A stretch of 64,000 nt of DNA. Origin: Variovorax sp. MHTC-1. Its GTDB lineage: Bacteria > Pseudomonadota > Gammaproteobacteria > Burkholderiales > Burkholderiaceae_C. This document shows, one piece after another, positions 8,054 to 16,454 of the stretch. The position numbers and the translations under genes were made by a program. The first letter of the stretch is position 1. Every line of letters begins with the position of its first letter. The notes under the pieces were generated by a model, which searched no databases, was not told where the DNA came from, and saw only the letters and a list, made by a program, of their open reading frames with translations. Where the stretch lies: positions 310,001 to 374,000 of the forward strand of contig NZ_RWKI01000001.1 of NCBI RefSeq assembly GCF_003984645.1, written 5' to 3'.

Positions 8054-11000
8054 TTGCAACGCATGCCTTCCACTGCCGAGCGCCGGAACACCATGCAGCC
8101 ATCTGTGACAGGCCAGAAGATCTTCAGGATTCGCCGCGACTACAACGCCTGGGTCGCCGACGAGACGCTGGAGGACTACGCGCTGCGCTACACGCCGCGC
8201 AGCTTTCGCAAGTGGTCGGAGTTCCGGGTCGCCAACACGGCCTTCGGCGCCACCTCCTTCCTCGCGCTGGAAGCCATCGGCGGCACCATCGCGCTCGCCT
8301 ACGGCTTCTCGAACGCGCTGTGGGCCATCCTGGTGGTGGGCCTGATCACCTTCCTCACCGGCCTGCCGATCGGCTACTACGCGGCCAAGTACGGGCTGGA
8401 CATGGACCTGCTCACGCGCGGCGCCGGCTTCGGCTATCTCGGCTCGACGCTCACATCGCTGATCTACGCGAGCTTCACCTTCATCTTCTTCGCGCTCGAG
8501 GCGGCCATCCTCGCGCTCGCGCTGCAGCTCTACTTCGGCTGGCCGCTGCCCGCGTGCTACCTGGTCTCGTCGCTGGTGGTGATCCCGATCGTGATGTACG
8601 GCATCACCCTGATCTCGCGGCTGCAGCTGTGGACCCAGCCAATCTGGATGGTGCTGTTCGTCTGTCCCTACATCGCCGTGCTGCTGAAGAATCCACAGGC
8701 CTTCGGCGATTTCACCAGCCTCTCGGGCCGCATCTCATCGAGCAGCGGCTTCGACGCCGTCATGTTCGGCGCCGGCGCGACGGTGGCCTTCTCGCTGGTG
8801 GTGCAGATCGGCGAGCAGGTCGACTACCTGCGCTTCCTGCCGGAGAAGACGCCTGTCAACCGCCGGCGCTGGTGGGGCGCCGTGCTGATCGCCGGCGCGG
8901 GCTGGATCGTGCCGGGCATGCTGAAGATGCTGGGCGGCGCCTTCCTGGCCTTCCTTGCGCTGCAGCACCAGATCCCGAGCGAGCAGGCGGTGGAGCCGAC
9001 GCAGATGTACCTGGCCGGCTTCGGCTACGTGTTCGGCAATCCGGCCTGGGTGCTGGGCGCCACCACGCTCTTCGTAGTGGTCTCGCAGATCAAGATCAAC
9101 CTCACCAACGCCTATGCCGGCTCGCTGGCCTGGTCGAATTTCTTCGCGCGGCTCACGCACAGCCATCCGGGCCGCGTGGTCTGGCTCGTGTTCAACGTGA
9201 TGATTGCGGTGCTCCTGATGACGCTGGGCGTGTTCGCCGCGCTCGAGAACGTGCTGGGCCTCTACAGCAACCTCGCGATCGCCTGGGTCGGCGCGCTGGT
9301 GGCCGACCTTGTCGTCAACAAGCCGCTGGGCTGGAGCCCGAGGCACATCGAGTTCAAGCGCGCGCACCTCTACGACATCAATCCCGTCGGGCTGGGCGCG
9401 ATGCTGGTGGCGGCGCTGCTGGGCATCGTGGCCTATGCCGGCGCGCTGGGTCCGCTGGCGCAGGCCTTCTCGCCCTTCATCGCGCTCCTGACCGCCCTCA
9501 TCGTCTCGCCGCTGCTCGCCTGGTGGACGCGCGGCCGCTACTACCTCGCGCGCAGCAGCGACACGCCCTGGGCGGCGGGCCAGAGCGTGAAGTGCTCGGT
9601 GTGCGAGAACGCCTTCGAATCGGAGGATATGGCCCACTGCCCGGCCTACAACGCGCCGATCTGCTCGCTGTGCTGCACGCTGGAGTCGCGCTGCCACGAC
9701 CGCTGCAAGACCGGCTCGCGCGCGGCCGAGCAGGTCAACACCTGGCTGACGGCGCTGCTGCCGCCCGCGCTCTCGGCGCGGCTCAACTTCCGCGTGGCAC
9801 GCTATCTGGTGGTGGCGAGCTCCTTCATCCTGCTCCTGGCCGTGATCATGGGCGTGGTGTACGAGCAGCAGCTGATCCAGAGCACGGTCGAGCGCGGCGC
9901 GCTGCGCGATGCCTTCCTCAAGGCCTTCGCGCTGCTCTCGCTGTCCGCTGCGCTGGGCGCCTGGTGGGTGGTGCTCGGCAGCGAAAGCCGCGAGATGGCG
10001 CAGGAGGAATCGAACCGCCACAACCACCTGCTCACGCTGGAGATCGAGGCGCACCAGCGCACCGACGCTGCGCTGCAGGCCGCCAAGGACGCGGCCGAGG
10101 CCGCCAACCAGGCCAAGACGCGCTACGTGGCCGGCATGACGCACGAGCTGCGCACGCCGCTCAACAGCATCCTCGGCTACTCGCAGATCCTGCTGAAGGA
10201 AGACGGCAAGCAGATCCCGCCGCGCGACGCGCTGCAGACCATCCACGCGAGCGGCGAGCACATGCTGAGCCTGATCGACGGCCTGCTCGACCTGGCGCGC
10301 ATCGAGGCCGGCCGGCTGCAGCTGGAGCGCATGCCGCTGCCCTTGCCCGAGTTCCTCGACGAGGTGGTGCGCATGGTGCGCCCGCAGGCCGAGGCCAAGG
10401 GCCTGGCCTTCGTCTTCACCAAGAGCGGACGGCTGCCGGCCTGGGTGCAGGCGGATGCCAAGCGGCTGCGGCAGATCCTGATCAACCTGCTCGCGAACGC
10501 GGTGCGCTTCACCGATTCCGGCACGGTCACGCTGCATGTCGACGCGCGCCGGCAGGTGCTGCGCTTCGATGTCGTCGACACCGGCATCGGCGTCGCGCCC
10601 CAGGACCACCAGCGCATCTTCCTGCCCTTCGAACGCGGCGCCGCCGGCCGCCAGCGCGGCGAACCGGGCACCGGTCTGGGCCTGACCATCACCGGCCTGC
10701 TGACCTCGCTGATGGGCGGCGAGCTCAACCTGGCGACGAGCTCGGCCACCGGCAGCACCTTCAGCGTGCGCGTCTACTTGCGCGAGGTGCCCGATCCCGG
10801 GCCGCAGGCCGAGCCGCAGCGCCAGATCTCCGGCTACTTCGGCCCGCGCCGCACGCTGCTGGTGGTGGACGACCAGCCGGTGCAGCGGCAGATGCTGGCC
10901 GGCATGCTGGCGCCGCTAGGCTTCGACGTGCGCGAGGCCGCCAGCGGCACCGAGTGCCTCGACAGCCTGCGCGAGCACGTGCCCTCGGCCATCCTGCTCG

Positions 11001-11476
11001 ACATCAGCATGGACGACATGGACGGCTGGCAGACGGCACAACTCATTCGCGCCGCCGGCTTCGACGCGGTGCCGATCGTGATCGTCTCGGCCAACGTGTT
11101 CGAGAACCAGGGCGAGCGACTCCGCGCTTCCGGCTGCCAGGCCTTCATCGGCAAGCCGGTGATCGAGTCCGAACTGATCCTGACGCTGGAGCGCCACCTG
11201 GGCCTCGAATGGATGGTGCCCGGCCATGCACCACCGCCGGCCGAAGCCGCACCGCCGCAGCAGCTGGGCCTGCCGGAAGACGCGCGCGCCGAGCTGATGA
11301 GCCTGGTGCAGCTCGGCCATGTGCGCGGGCTCCAGCGTGCGCTCGACCGCCTCGCTGCCGAAGATGCGGCGCTGGCCGCCAGCTGCAGCTACCTGCGGCG
11401 CATGGTCATGCGCTTCGAGCTCGAGGAGTTCAAGAAAGCCTTGTCGGAGGATCTGCTGCATGTGTCCAACCCCTGA
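8054..11476 (+). CDS. Hybrid sensor histidine kinase with an N-terminal NCS1 nucleobase/allantoin-type permease domain
   Basis: A fusion of about 1140 residues. Residues 25-510 form a complete 12-helix NCS1-type permease (PFRxxNxxFGATSFLALE-like start, GEQVDYLRFLPEKTP, VSQIKINLTNAYAGSLAWSN). Residues 514-551 form a cysteine cluster (CSVC, HCPAY, CSLCC, CHDRC) that probably binds metal. A further helix pair follows at about 577-640, then a coiled coil, a HisKA domain with phosphoacceptor His697 in MTHELRTPLN, and an ATPase domain with DTGIGVAP and GTGLGLTI. A receiver domain with Asp983 (ILLDISMDD) is last. It probably senses a nitrogen compound through the permease part and signals to the overlapping response regulator. 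The start may be TTG at 8054, with GGGAG six bases upstream, or ATG at 8063 or 8093. Confidence 0.92.
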   Translation: MQRMPSTAERRNTMQPSVTGQKIFRIRRDYNAWVADETLEDYALRYTPRSFRKWSEFRVANTAFGATSFLALEAIGGTIALAYGFSNALWAILVVGLITFLTGLPIGYYAAKYGLDMDLLTRGAGFGYLGSTLTSLIYASFTFIFFALEAAILALALQLYFGWPLPACYLVSSLVVIPIVMYGITLISRLQLWTQPIWMVLFVCPYIAVLLKNPQAFGDFTSLSGRISSSSGFDAVMFGAGATVAFSLVVQIGEQVDYLRFLPEKTPVNRRRWWGAVLIAGAGWIVPGMLKMLGGAFLAFLALQHQIPSEQAVEPTQMYLAGFGYVFGNPAWVLGATTLFVVVSQIKINLTNAYAGSLAWSNFFARLTHSHPGRVVWLVFNVMIAVLLMTLGVFAALENVLGLYSNLAIAWVGALVADLVVNKPLGWSPRHIEFKRAHLYDINPVGLGAMLVAALLGIVAYAGALGPLAQAFSPFIALLTALIVSPLLAWWTRGRYYLARSSDTPWAAGQSVKCSVCENAFESEDMAHCPAYNAPICSLCCTLESRCHDRCKTGSRAAEQVNTWLTALLPPALSARLNFRVARYLVVASSFILLLAVIMGVVYEQQLIQSTVERGALRDAFLKAFALLSLSAALGAWWVVLGSESREMAQEESNRHNHLLTLEIEAHQRTDAALQAAKDAAEAANQAKTRYVAGMTHELRTPLNSILGYSQILLKEDGKQIPPRDALQTIHASGEHMLSLIDGLLDLARIEAGRLQLERMPLPLPEFLDEVVRMVRPQAEAKGLAFVFTKSGRLPAWVQADAKRLRQILINLLANAVRFTDSGTVTLHVDARRQVLRFDVVDTGIGVAPQDHQRIFLPFERGAAGRQRGEPGTGLGLTITGLLTSLMGGELNLATSSATGSTFSVRVYLREVPDPGPQAEPQRQISGYFGPRRTLLVVDDQPVQRQMLAGMLAPLGFDVREAASGTECLDSLREHVPSAILLDISMDDMDGWQTAQLIRAAGFDAVPIVIVSANVFENQGERLRASGCQAFIGKPVIESELILTLERHLGLEWMVPGHAPPPAEAAPPQQLGLPEDARAELMSLVQLGHVRGLQRALDRLAAEDAALAASCSYLRRMVMRFELEEFKKALSEDLLHVSNP

Positions 11477-12353
11477 AAGCGAACGGCCCGTGGTGCTGGT
11501 GGTCGACGATGCGCCGAGCAGCCTGGGTGTGCTGTGCGACACGCTGGAGGCCAGCGGCTACACGGTGCTGGTGGCGGGCGATGGCGAATCGGCGCTGCGC
11601 CTTCTGGAGCTGGTGGTGCCCGACGCGATCCTGCTCGACGGCCTGATGCCCGGCCTGTCGGGCTTCGACACCTGCCGGCGCATCAAGGCCAATGCGGCGC
11701 TGGCCCATATCCCGGTGCTCTTCATGACCGGGCTTTCCGAAACGCCGCACGTGGTCGAAGGCTTCGAGAGCGGCGGCGTCGACTACGTGATCAAGCCGAT
11801 CCGCGCACAGGAGGTGCTGGCGCGCCTGCACACGCATGCGCGCAACGCCCACATCGCGCGCATGGCGCGCGACGCGGTCGACGTGGCGGGCATGGGCGTG
11901 GTGCTGATCGATGCGCAGGGCCGCGTGGCCTGGCGCTCGCCGCAGGCTGCGCTGTGGCTGCATGCCTTGGGCGAGCCCTCGGCGCCCGGCCAGTTGCCGG
12001 TGGCGCTGGACCCGGTGCTCACGGGCGGCGCGAGCGTGGTGCTTTCGACCCTGGCCGGCACCCGCCTGTCGGTGCGCAACCTGGGCACCGCCACGCTGGG
12101 CGAAACGATGCTGCTGCTGGCACCGCACAAGGAGGGCCCTGCCGGCACCTCCCGCCTGGCCGATGCGGCGCTGACGCCGCGCGAGACCGAGGTACTGTCC
12201 TGGCTCGCCAAGGGCAAGACCAACCGCGACATCGGCGAGATCCTCGGCATGAGCCCGCGCACGGTCAACAAGCACCTGGAACACATCTTCGAGAAGCTGG
12301 GCGTCGAGACGCGCTCGGCCGCAGCTGCATTGGCGAGCGGGCAACTGGGTTAG
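11460..12353 (+). CDS. LuxR/FixJ-type response regulator with an intervening PAS-like segment
   Basis: A 297-residue response regulator. The receiver domain is at 8-125 with phospho-acceptor Asp60 (AILLDGLMPG) and the conserved Lys in DYVIKPIRA. A middle segment of about 95 residues resembles a degenerate PAS fold (GMGVVLIDAQGRVAW). The C-terminal GerE/LuxR helix-turn-helix is about 230-290 (LTPRETEVLSWLAKGKTNRD, SPRTVNKHLEHIFEKL). It overlaps the kinase gene by 17 bases and has GGAGG 9 bases before its ATG, so the two form a co-translated two-component pair. Position opposite the urt-fmd operon suggests it controls that operon. It has no membrane segment and should act in the cytoplasm. Confidence 0.93.
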   Translation: MCPTPESERPVVLVVDDAPSSLGVLCDTLEASGYTVLVAGDGESALRLLELVVPDAILLDGLMPGLSGFDTCRRIKANAALAHIPVLFMTGLSETPHVVEGFESGGVDYVIKPIRAQEVLARLHTHARNAHIARMARDAVDVAGMGVVLIDAQGRVAWRSPQAALWLHALGEPSAPGQLPVALDPVLTGGASVVLSTLAGTRLSVRNLGTATLGETMLLLAPHKEGPAGTSRLADAALTPRETEVLSWLAKGKTNRDIGEILGMSPRTVNKHLEHIFEKLGVETRSAAAALASGQLG

Positions 12354-12390
12354 GAGCTTGGTCGAGAATGTTGTGCCCTCCCGCCACACG

Positions 12391-13449
12391 ATGCAAGACT
12401 CGCTCTTCGACGACCCTAACGAACCCGCACCCGCTTCGCCCGCGCCGAAGAAGCGCACCGGCTCGGCTGCTGCGGCCAAAGTCCGGTCCGCCCCGGCCGA
12501 TGCTGCGCAGCAGGCGCTGGCAAGAACGCTGCCGCCGCAGCTGCGGCTCGGCACCTCCTCCTGGTTCTTCCCCGGCTGGGCCGGACTGGTCTGGGACGGC
12601 GAGTACGAGCAATCGGTGCTGTCGAAGCACGGGCTCGAGGCCTATGCGCAGCATCCGCTGCTGCGCACCGTCAGCGTGGACCGCAGCTTCTACCGTGCGC
12701 TGTCGGCCAGCCAGTTCGCCGCCTATGCGCAGCAGGTGCCCGAGGACTTCCGCTTCGTCGTCAAGGCGCCCGGTCTTGTCGCCGATGCGCTGGTACGCGG
12801 CGAGGACGGGCGCGGCATGCAGCCCAATCCGGCCTTCCTCGATCCGGCATTGGCGGCGCAGGATTTCGTGCAGCCGGCGCTCGACGGCCTGGGCGCGAAG
12901 CTCGGCGCGCTCGTGTTCCAGCTGAGCCCGCTGCCGGCACCGATGCTGACGCAGATGCCGGAATTGCTGCAGCGCCTGCGCCGCATGCTGCAGGCCCTGC
13001 CCGCGCTGCGCCCGGCCGCGCCGGAGGGTGTGATCGCGGTCGAGGTGCGCAATCCCGAGTTCCTGACGCCTGCTTTCGCCGACGTGCTGCGCGGGGCCGG
13101 CGCCACCTACTGTCTCGGCCTGCATCCTAAGATGCCGCCGATCGCCGAACAGCTGCCGGTGCTGCGCGCGCTGTGGCCGGGTCCGCTGGTGTGCCGCTGG
13201 AATCTCAACCGGCTGCACGGCGCCTACGGCTACGAGGAAGCCAAGCAGCTCTACGAGCCCTTCGACAAGCTGGTGGACCCGGACCCCGAGACGCGCGGGA
13301 CGCTGGCCCGCGTGATTGCCGCCACCACCGGCGCGGGCCACGCGGCCTACGTGACGATCAACAACAAGGCCGAAGGCTCGGCGCCGTTGTCGGTGCTCGC
13401 ACTGGCAGAGGTCCTAGGCCTTGGACGCCAGCCAGCCGACGATCAATGA
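12391..13449 (+). CDS. DUF72 family protein
   Basis: A 352-residue protein of the DUF72 (YecE) family, a TIM-barrel family of unknown biochemical role. The family hallmark GTSSWFFPGWAGLVWDGEYE lies near residue 52, with SVDRSFYR and EDFRFVVKAPG following, and a C-terminal AAYVTINNKAEGSAPLSVL segment. The first 45 residues are Pro/Ala/Lys-rich and probably disordered. The ATG at 12391 is preferred; the frame is also open from a TTG at 12358. It starts 37 bases after the response regulator gene and could be co-transcribed. Its last 36 bases overlap the end of the convergent tetR gene. Confidence 0.88.
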   Translation: MQDSLFDDPNEPAPASPAPKKRTGSAAAAKVRSAPADAAQQALARTLPPQLRLGTSSWFFPGWAGLVWDGEYEQSVLSKHGLEAYAQHPLLRTVSVDRSFYRALSASQFAAYAQQVPEDFRFVVKAPGLVADALVRGEDGRGMQPNPAFLDPALAAQDFVQPALDGLGAKLGALVFQLSPLPAPMLTQMPELLQRLRRMLQALPALRPAAPEGVIAVEVRNPEFLTPAFADVLRGAGATYCLGLHPKMPPIAEQLPVLRALWPGPLVCRWNLNRLHGAYGYEEAKQLYEPFDKLVDPDPETRGTLARVIAATTGAGHAAYVTINNKAEGSAPLSVLALAEVLGLGRQPADDQ

Positions 13450-14004
13450 GGCCAGGCTCGCCGCCGCCGCGGCCTCGTCGATGCGGCCGCGGACCATGTC
13501 GCGCGCGATCGCGTCGCCGGCGCCGATGATGCCGACGCAGCGCAGGCGCAGTTCGTCCTCGGGCAGCTTCGAATAGGGAGCGAGCGCGTCGCGGTAGAGG
13601 GCGACGTAGCTGTCGATCAGCTCGCGCTGGAAGGCCTCCATTTCCTCGTCGCCCTTGAGTGCGGCCGAGATCGCATGCCATTCGGGGCCTACCGAAGTGA
13701 AGCAGGTCATGTAGGCGGTGCTGACCACCCGCGCCACCTCTTCCAGCCGGCGCGGCGTTCGTTCGAGCGCCAGCAGCAGCGCCGCGACCTGGCGGTTGTC
13801 GATCTGCTCGTAGAGCGCGATCAGCAGGCCCGAGCGCGTCTTGAAATGTTCGTAGGCGATCGGCTTGCTCACGCCGGCGCGCTCGGCCAGGTAGCCGAGC
13901 GTGAGGGCGTCGGTGCCCTGCTCGCGCACGATGGCGAGCGCGGTCTCGAGCAGCTGTTCGCGGCGCTCGGCCTTGGAGAGCTTTCTGGGCGAAGGGTCGT
14001 TCAT
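13414..14004 (-). CDS. TetR family transcriptional repressor
   Basis: A 196-residue TetR regulator. The N-terminal helix-turn-helix is clear (ERREQLLETALAIVREQG, LTLGYLAERAGVSKPIAYEH), followed by an all-helical ligand domain with little sequence conservation. It is divergent from the two saccharopine-dehydrogenase-like genes. A perfect 10-base inverted repeat at 14045-14069 lies in the shared promoter region, the classic arrangement for a TetR protein that represses itself and its neighbours. The inducing ligand cannot be read from the sequence. Its 3' end overlaps the 3' end of the DUF72 gene tail to tail. Confidence 0.93.
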   Translation of the reverse strand: MNDPSPRKLSKAERREQLLETALAIVREQGTDALTLGYLAERAGVSKPIAYEHFKTRSGLLIALYEQIDNRQVAALLLALERTPRRLEEVARVVSTAYMTCFTSVGPEWHAISAALKGDEEMEAFQRELIDSYVALYRDALAPYSKLPEDELRLRCVGIIGAGDAIARDMVRGRIDEAAAAASLASLIVGWLASKA

Positions 14005-14044
14005 GGGGCGGCTTGACAGCGTCTTCGGTCTGGATTCTACTTTC

Positions 14045-14069
14045 AGTAACTTACCAGTAGTAAGTTACT
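14045..14069. promoter_or_regulatory. Probable TetR operator
   Basis: A perfect inverted repeat, AGTAACTTAC-CAGTA-GTAAGTTACT, lies 40-65 bases upstream of tetR and 45-70 bases upstream of the first saccharopine-dehydrogenase-like gene. Ten-base arms around a 5-base centre fit a TetR dimer site, and AT-rich sequence of this kind stands out in a GC-rich region. Binding by the adjacent TetR protein is inferred from position only. Confidence 0.8.
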
Positions 14070-14113
14070 CGTTGTAGATCGCATCTTACCAATCCCGGAC
14101 AGGAGTTCCCACC

Positions 14114-15136
14114 ATGCCAGCGTCTTCAATAAAACCCGTGCTCATCATCGGCGGCTCGGGCGTCGTCGGCGCCCAGGCCGCGAAGGCCTTGCGCCGCCTC
14201 CACCCTGAACTGCCTATCTCCATCGGCGGGCGCGACCTGGCCAAAGCCGAAGCGGTGGCGCGGGAGATCGGCCAGGCGGACGCGGTGGTGATCGACCTCT
14301 CGCGCGCCGACCTGGGCCAGCCCGCCGGCGGGCGCTACAGCGCCGTCGCGATGTTTTTGAAGGACGACACGATGCATTCGCTGGACTACGCGCAGGCGAA
14401 CGGCCTTCCCTACCTGAGCGTCTCCAGCGCCAGCTTCGAGATCGGGCCGGAGGTGGCCTGGTTCATTCGCAAGCCGAAGAGCGCACCGGTCCTCATGGCC
14501 AGCAACTGGCTGGCCGGCGCGGCCACCTTTGCGACGCTGCATTTCGCGGCCGGGTTCGAGGCCGTCGAGACGATCGAGATCTCGCTCGTGCTCGACGAGA
14601 AGGACATGGGCGGTCCCGCGGCCTACGTCGATTACGAACGCATCACCCAGGCCGCGGCGAGCGCGCAGATCCTGAAGAACGGGCACTGGATATGGGCGAC
14701 CGGCGACGACGCCGCGCGTCGCTTCGAGGATTCGGCAGGTGTCGAACAGCAGGGCCAGGCCTACGCGCCGCTGGATGTGCTGAGCCTGGGCGCCGCCACC
14801 GACGCTAGCGCGATCCGCGTGGACCTGGCCGTCGGCGAGAGCGCGTCGCGCCGGCGCGGCGAGCCCTTCTCGACCGAGATCATCGTCGAGATGAGCGGCC
14901 GGCTGAAGCGCAACGGCCAGCCGGGCCGCACGCGCCATGTGCTGGTGCATCCGGGCGGCCAGGCGCCGGTGACAGCCGTGGGCGTGGCGCTCGGCATCGA
15001 GCGCCTGCTCGGCCTGGCCGGCGGCGCCGCAGTGCCGCCCGGGCTGTACCTGCCCGACGTGCTGATCGAGCCGGGCTATGCGCTTCGGCGCCTGCAGGAG
15101 GCCGGCCTGCGGGTCGTCGAGGGAGGCCTGGCATGA
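14114..15136 (+). CDS. Saccharopine dehydrogenase-like NAD(P)-binding protein, copy 1
   Basis: A 340-residue protein with an N-terminal Rossmann fold: PVLIIGGSGVVGAQAAKALR carries the GGSGxVG dinucleotide loop, and GGRDLAKAEAVAREIG follows as the second strand region. This is the fold of saccharopine dehydrogenase-like oxidoreductases; the substrate is unknown. A ribosome site AGGAG lies 8 bases before the ATG. It overlaps the next gene by 4 bases. The two proteins align along their whole length (for example YLSVSSASFEIGPEVAWFIR here versus YVSFSDFVFDIGPEVALHVR in copy 2), so they are tandem paralogues. The upstream operator suggests TetR control. Confidence 0.85.
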   Translation: MPASSIKPVLIIGGSGVVGAQAAKALRRLHPELPISIGGRDLAKAEAVAREIGQADAVVIDLSRADLGQPAGGRYSAVAMFLKDDTMHSLDYAQANGLPYLSVSSASFEIGPEVAWFIRKPKSAPVLMASNWLAGAATFATLHFAAGFEAVETIEISLVLDEKDMGGPAAYVDYERITQAAASAQILKNGHWIWATGDDAARRFEDSAGVEQQGQAYAPLDVLSLGAATDASAIRVDLAVGESASRRRGEPFSTEIIVEMSGRLKRNGQPGRTRHVLVHPGGQAPVTAVGVALGIERLLGLAGGAAVPPGLYLPDVLIEPGYALRRLQEAGLRVVEGGLA

Positions 15137-16122
15137 AGCCGGTCCTGTTCATCGGCGGGTCCGGCCTGGTGGGCAGCCGGGCCGCGCGCACGCTGCGCCA
15201 ACTGCAGCCCGGGTTGCCGATCGCGATCGGTGCGCGCGATCTCGCCAAGGCCGCCGCGCTCGCACGCGAGATCGGCGGCGCCGGCGCCGTGAAGATCGAC
15301 CTCGGCCGCCGGGACCTGGGCCTGCCGGCCGATGCCGGCTACAGCGTCGTGGTCGTGCTGCTGAAGGACGCCGGCCTGCACTCGATGCGCTTTGCGCAGG
15401 CGCGCGCCCTGCCCTATGTGTCCTTCTCCGATTTCGTATTCGACATCGGACCGGAAGTGGCGCTCCATGTTCGCAAGCCGAACAGCGCGCCTGTCCTGCT
15501 GCTGGGCCAGTACCTGGGCGGCACGGCGGCGCTTGCCGCACTGCACTTCGCGCGCGAATTCCGCCGCGTCGATTCGATCGCGATCGGTGGCCTGCTCGAT
15601 GCCGACGACCTCGGTGGGCCGGTCGCGCAGGCCGACATCGAACGCCTTGGCCATGGCACGCCGCGTCCCCTGCTGCGGCATCAAGGGCGCTGGCTGTGGG
15701 CGAACGAAGCCGAAACCAAGCGGCGCCTTGTCGATGCCGACGGCCGCGCGCACAAGGGGCAAGCCTATCCCCTGCTCGACGTGGTGAGTCTCGCCGCCGC
15801 GACCGGCGCACCGTCGATCCGGGTCGACCTCGCGGTCAGGGAGGGCCGGCGGCGCGCGGCGCCCTCGCACGAGGTGATCGTGGAGATCGCGGGCGAGCTG
15901 CACGGCGGCAGTCAGGGCGCAACGCGCCACGCGCTGATCGACGGCGACGTCTACTCGGGCCTCAGCGCGCGCGGCGTCGCCCTGGCCGTCGAGCGGCTGC
16001 TGGGCCTGGCCGGCGGCTCGGAGGTCGTGCCGGGCCTCTACCACCCCGAGGAGTTGCTGGATCCGGCCTATGTGGTCGAGCGGCTCCAGGGCTTCGGCAC
16101 GGAGATCCGGCGCTTGCTCTAG
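15133..16122 (+). CDS. Saccharopine dehydrogenase-like NAD(P)-binding protein, copy 2
   Basis: A 329-residue paralogue of the preceding protein, starting in an ATGA overlap with its stop. The Rossmann loop is VLFIGGSGLVGSRAARTLRQ and the GARDLAKAAALAREIGG segment mirrors copy 1. Both share the KPxSAPVL segment and a C-terminal GVALAVERLLGLAGGSEVVPG-like motif, so full-length duplication followed by divergence is likely. The pair could form a heterodimer. The stop codon TAG (16120-16122) lies inside the CTAG that forms the left border of the non-coding element at 16119-16389, so the element abuts the gene exactly at its end. Confidence 0.85.
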   Translation: MKPVLFIGGSGLVGSRAARTLRQLQPGLPIAIGARDLAKAAALAREIGGAGAVKIDLGRRDLGLPADAGYSVVVVLLKDAGLHSMRFAQARALPYVSFSDFVFDIGPEVALHVRKPNSAPVLLLGQYLGGTAALAALHFAREFRRVDSIAIGGLLDADDLGGPVAQADIERLGHGTPRPLLRHQGRWLWANEAETKRRLVDADGRAHKGQAYPLLDVVSLAAATGAPSIRVDLAVREGRRRAAPSHEVIVEIAGELHGGSQGATRHALIDGDVYSGLSARGVALAVERLLGLAGGSEVVPGLYHPEELLDPAYVVERLQGFGTEIRRLL

Positions 16123-16389
16123 GGCCTGTTAACGCTATAGCGGGGTCGCGAAGGCCTGCCAGGGCGGGCCAATCAAGGCGCGCGACGCCGTGCGTGCGTC
16201 GGCACGCACAAGGAGCGCAACGCCGTGTGGCCCGCCCTGGCAGGCCTTCCCTTCGGGTTGCCCAGCCAAGGGGCCGCCTGCGGCGTTGCCCGCGCTTGCA
16301 AGGCGCAAGCCTTGCTGCGCGCGGGCGCCTTGCGTCCAGCCCCTTGGCTGGGCAACGCGATCCCCGCAAATAGCGTTAACAGGCCCTAG
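16119..16389. mobile_element. MITE-like structured non-coding element, copy 1 (271 bp)
   Basis: The element is bounded by CTAG on both sides and has terminal inverted repeats CTAGGGCCTGTTAACGCTA, imperfectly continuing to about 32 bases with CGGGG. Inside are two long stems: a perfect 21-base pair of arms (16150-16170 with 16229-16249) and a perfect 18-base pair (16257-16274 with 16339-16356). CCTTCGG lies between them. Each long stem encloses a smaller hairpin, such as GTGCGTGC-GTCG-GCACGCAC. No convincing reading frame is present, so a transposase would have to act in trans. CTAG could be a target-site duplication. A second copy with the same architecture is at 56155-56426. Only 65 bases remain between it and the next gene. 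Confidence 0.85.
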
Positions 16390-16454
16390 GGCACCGGTCG
16401 CACCGGCCATCTGGTCGATTGACCATGTGAGACAAACGTCCTCAACTAAGGGCC

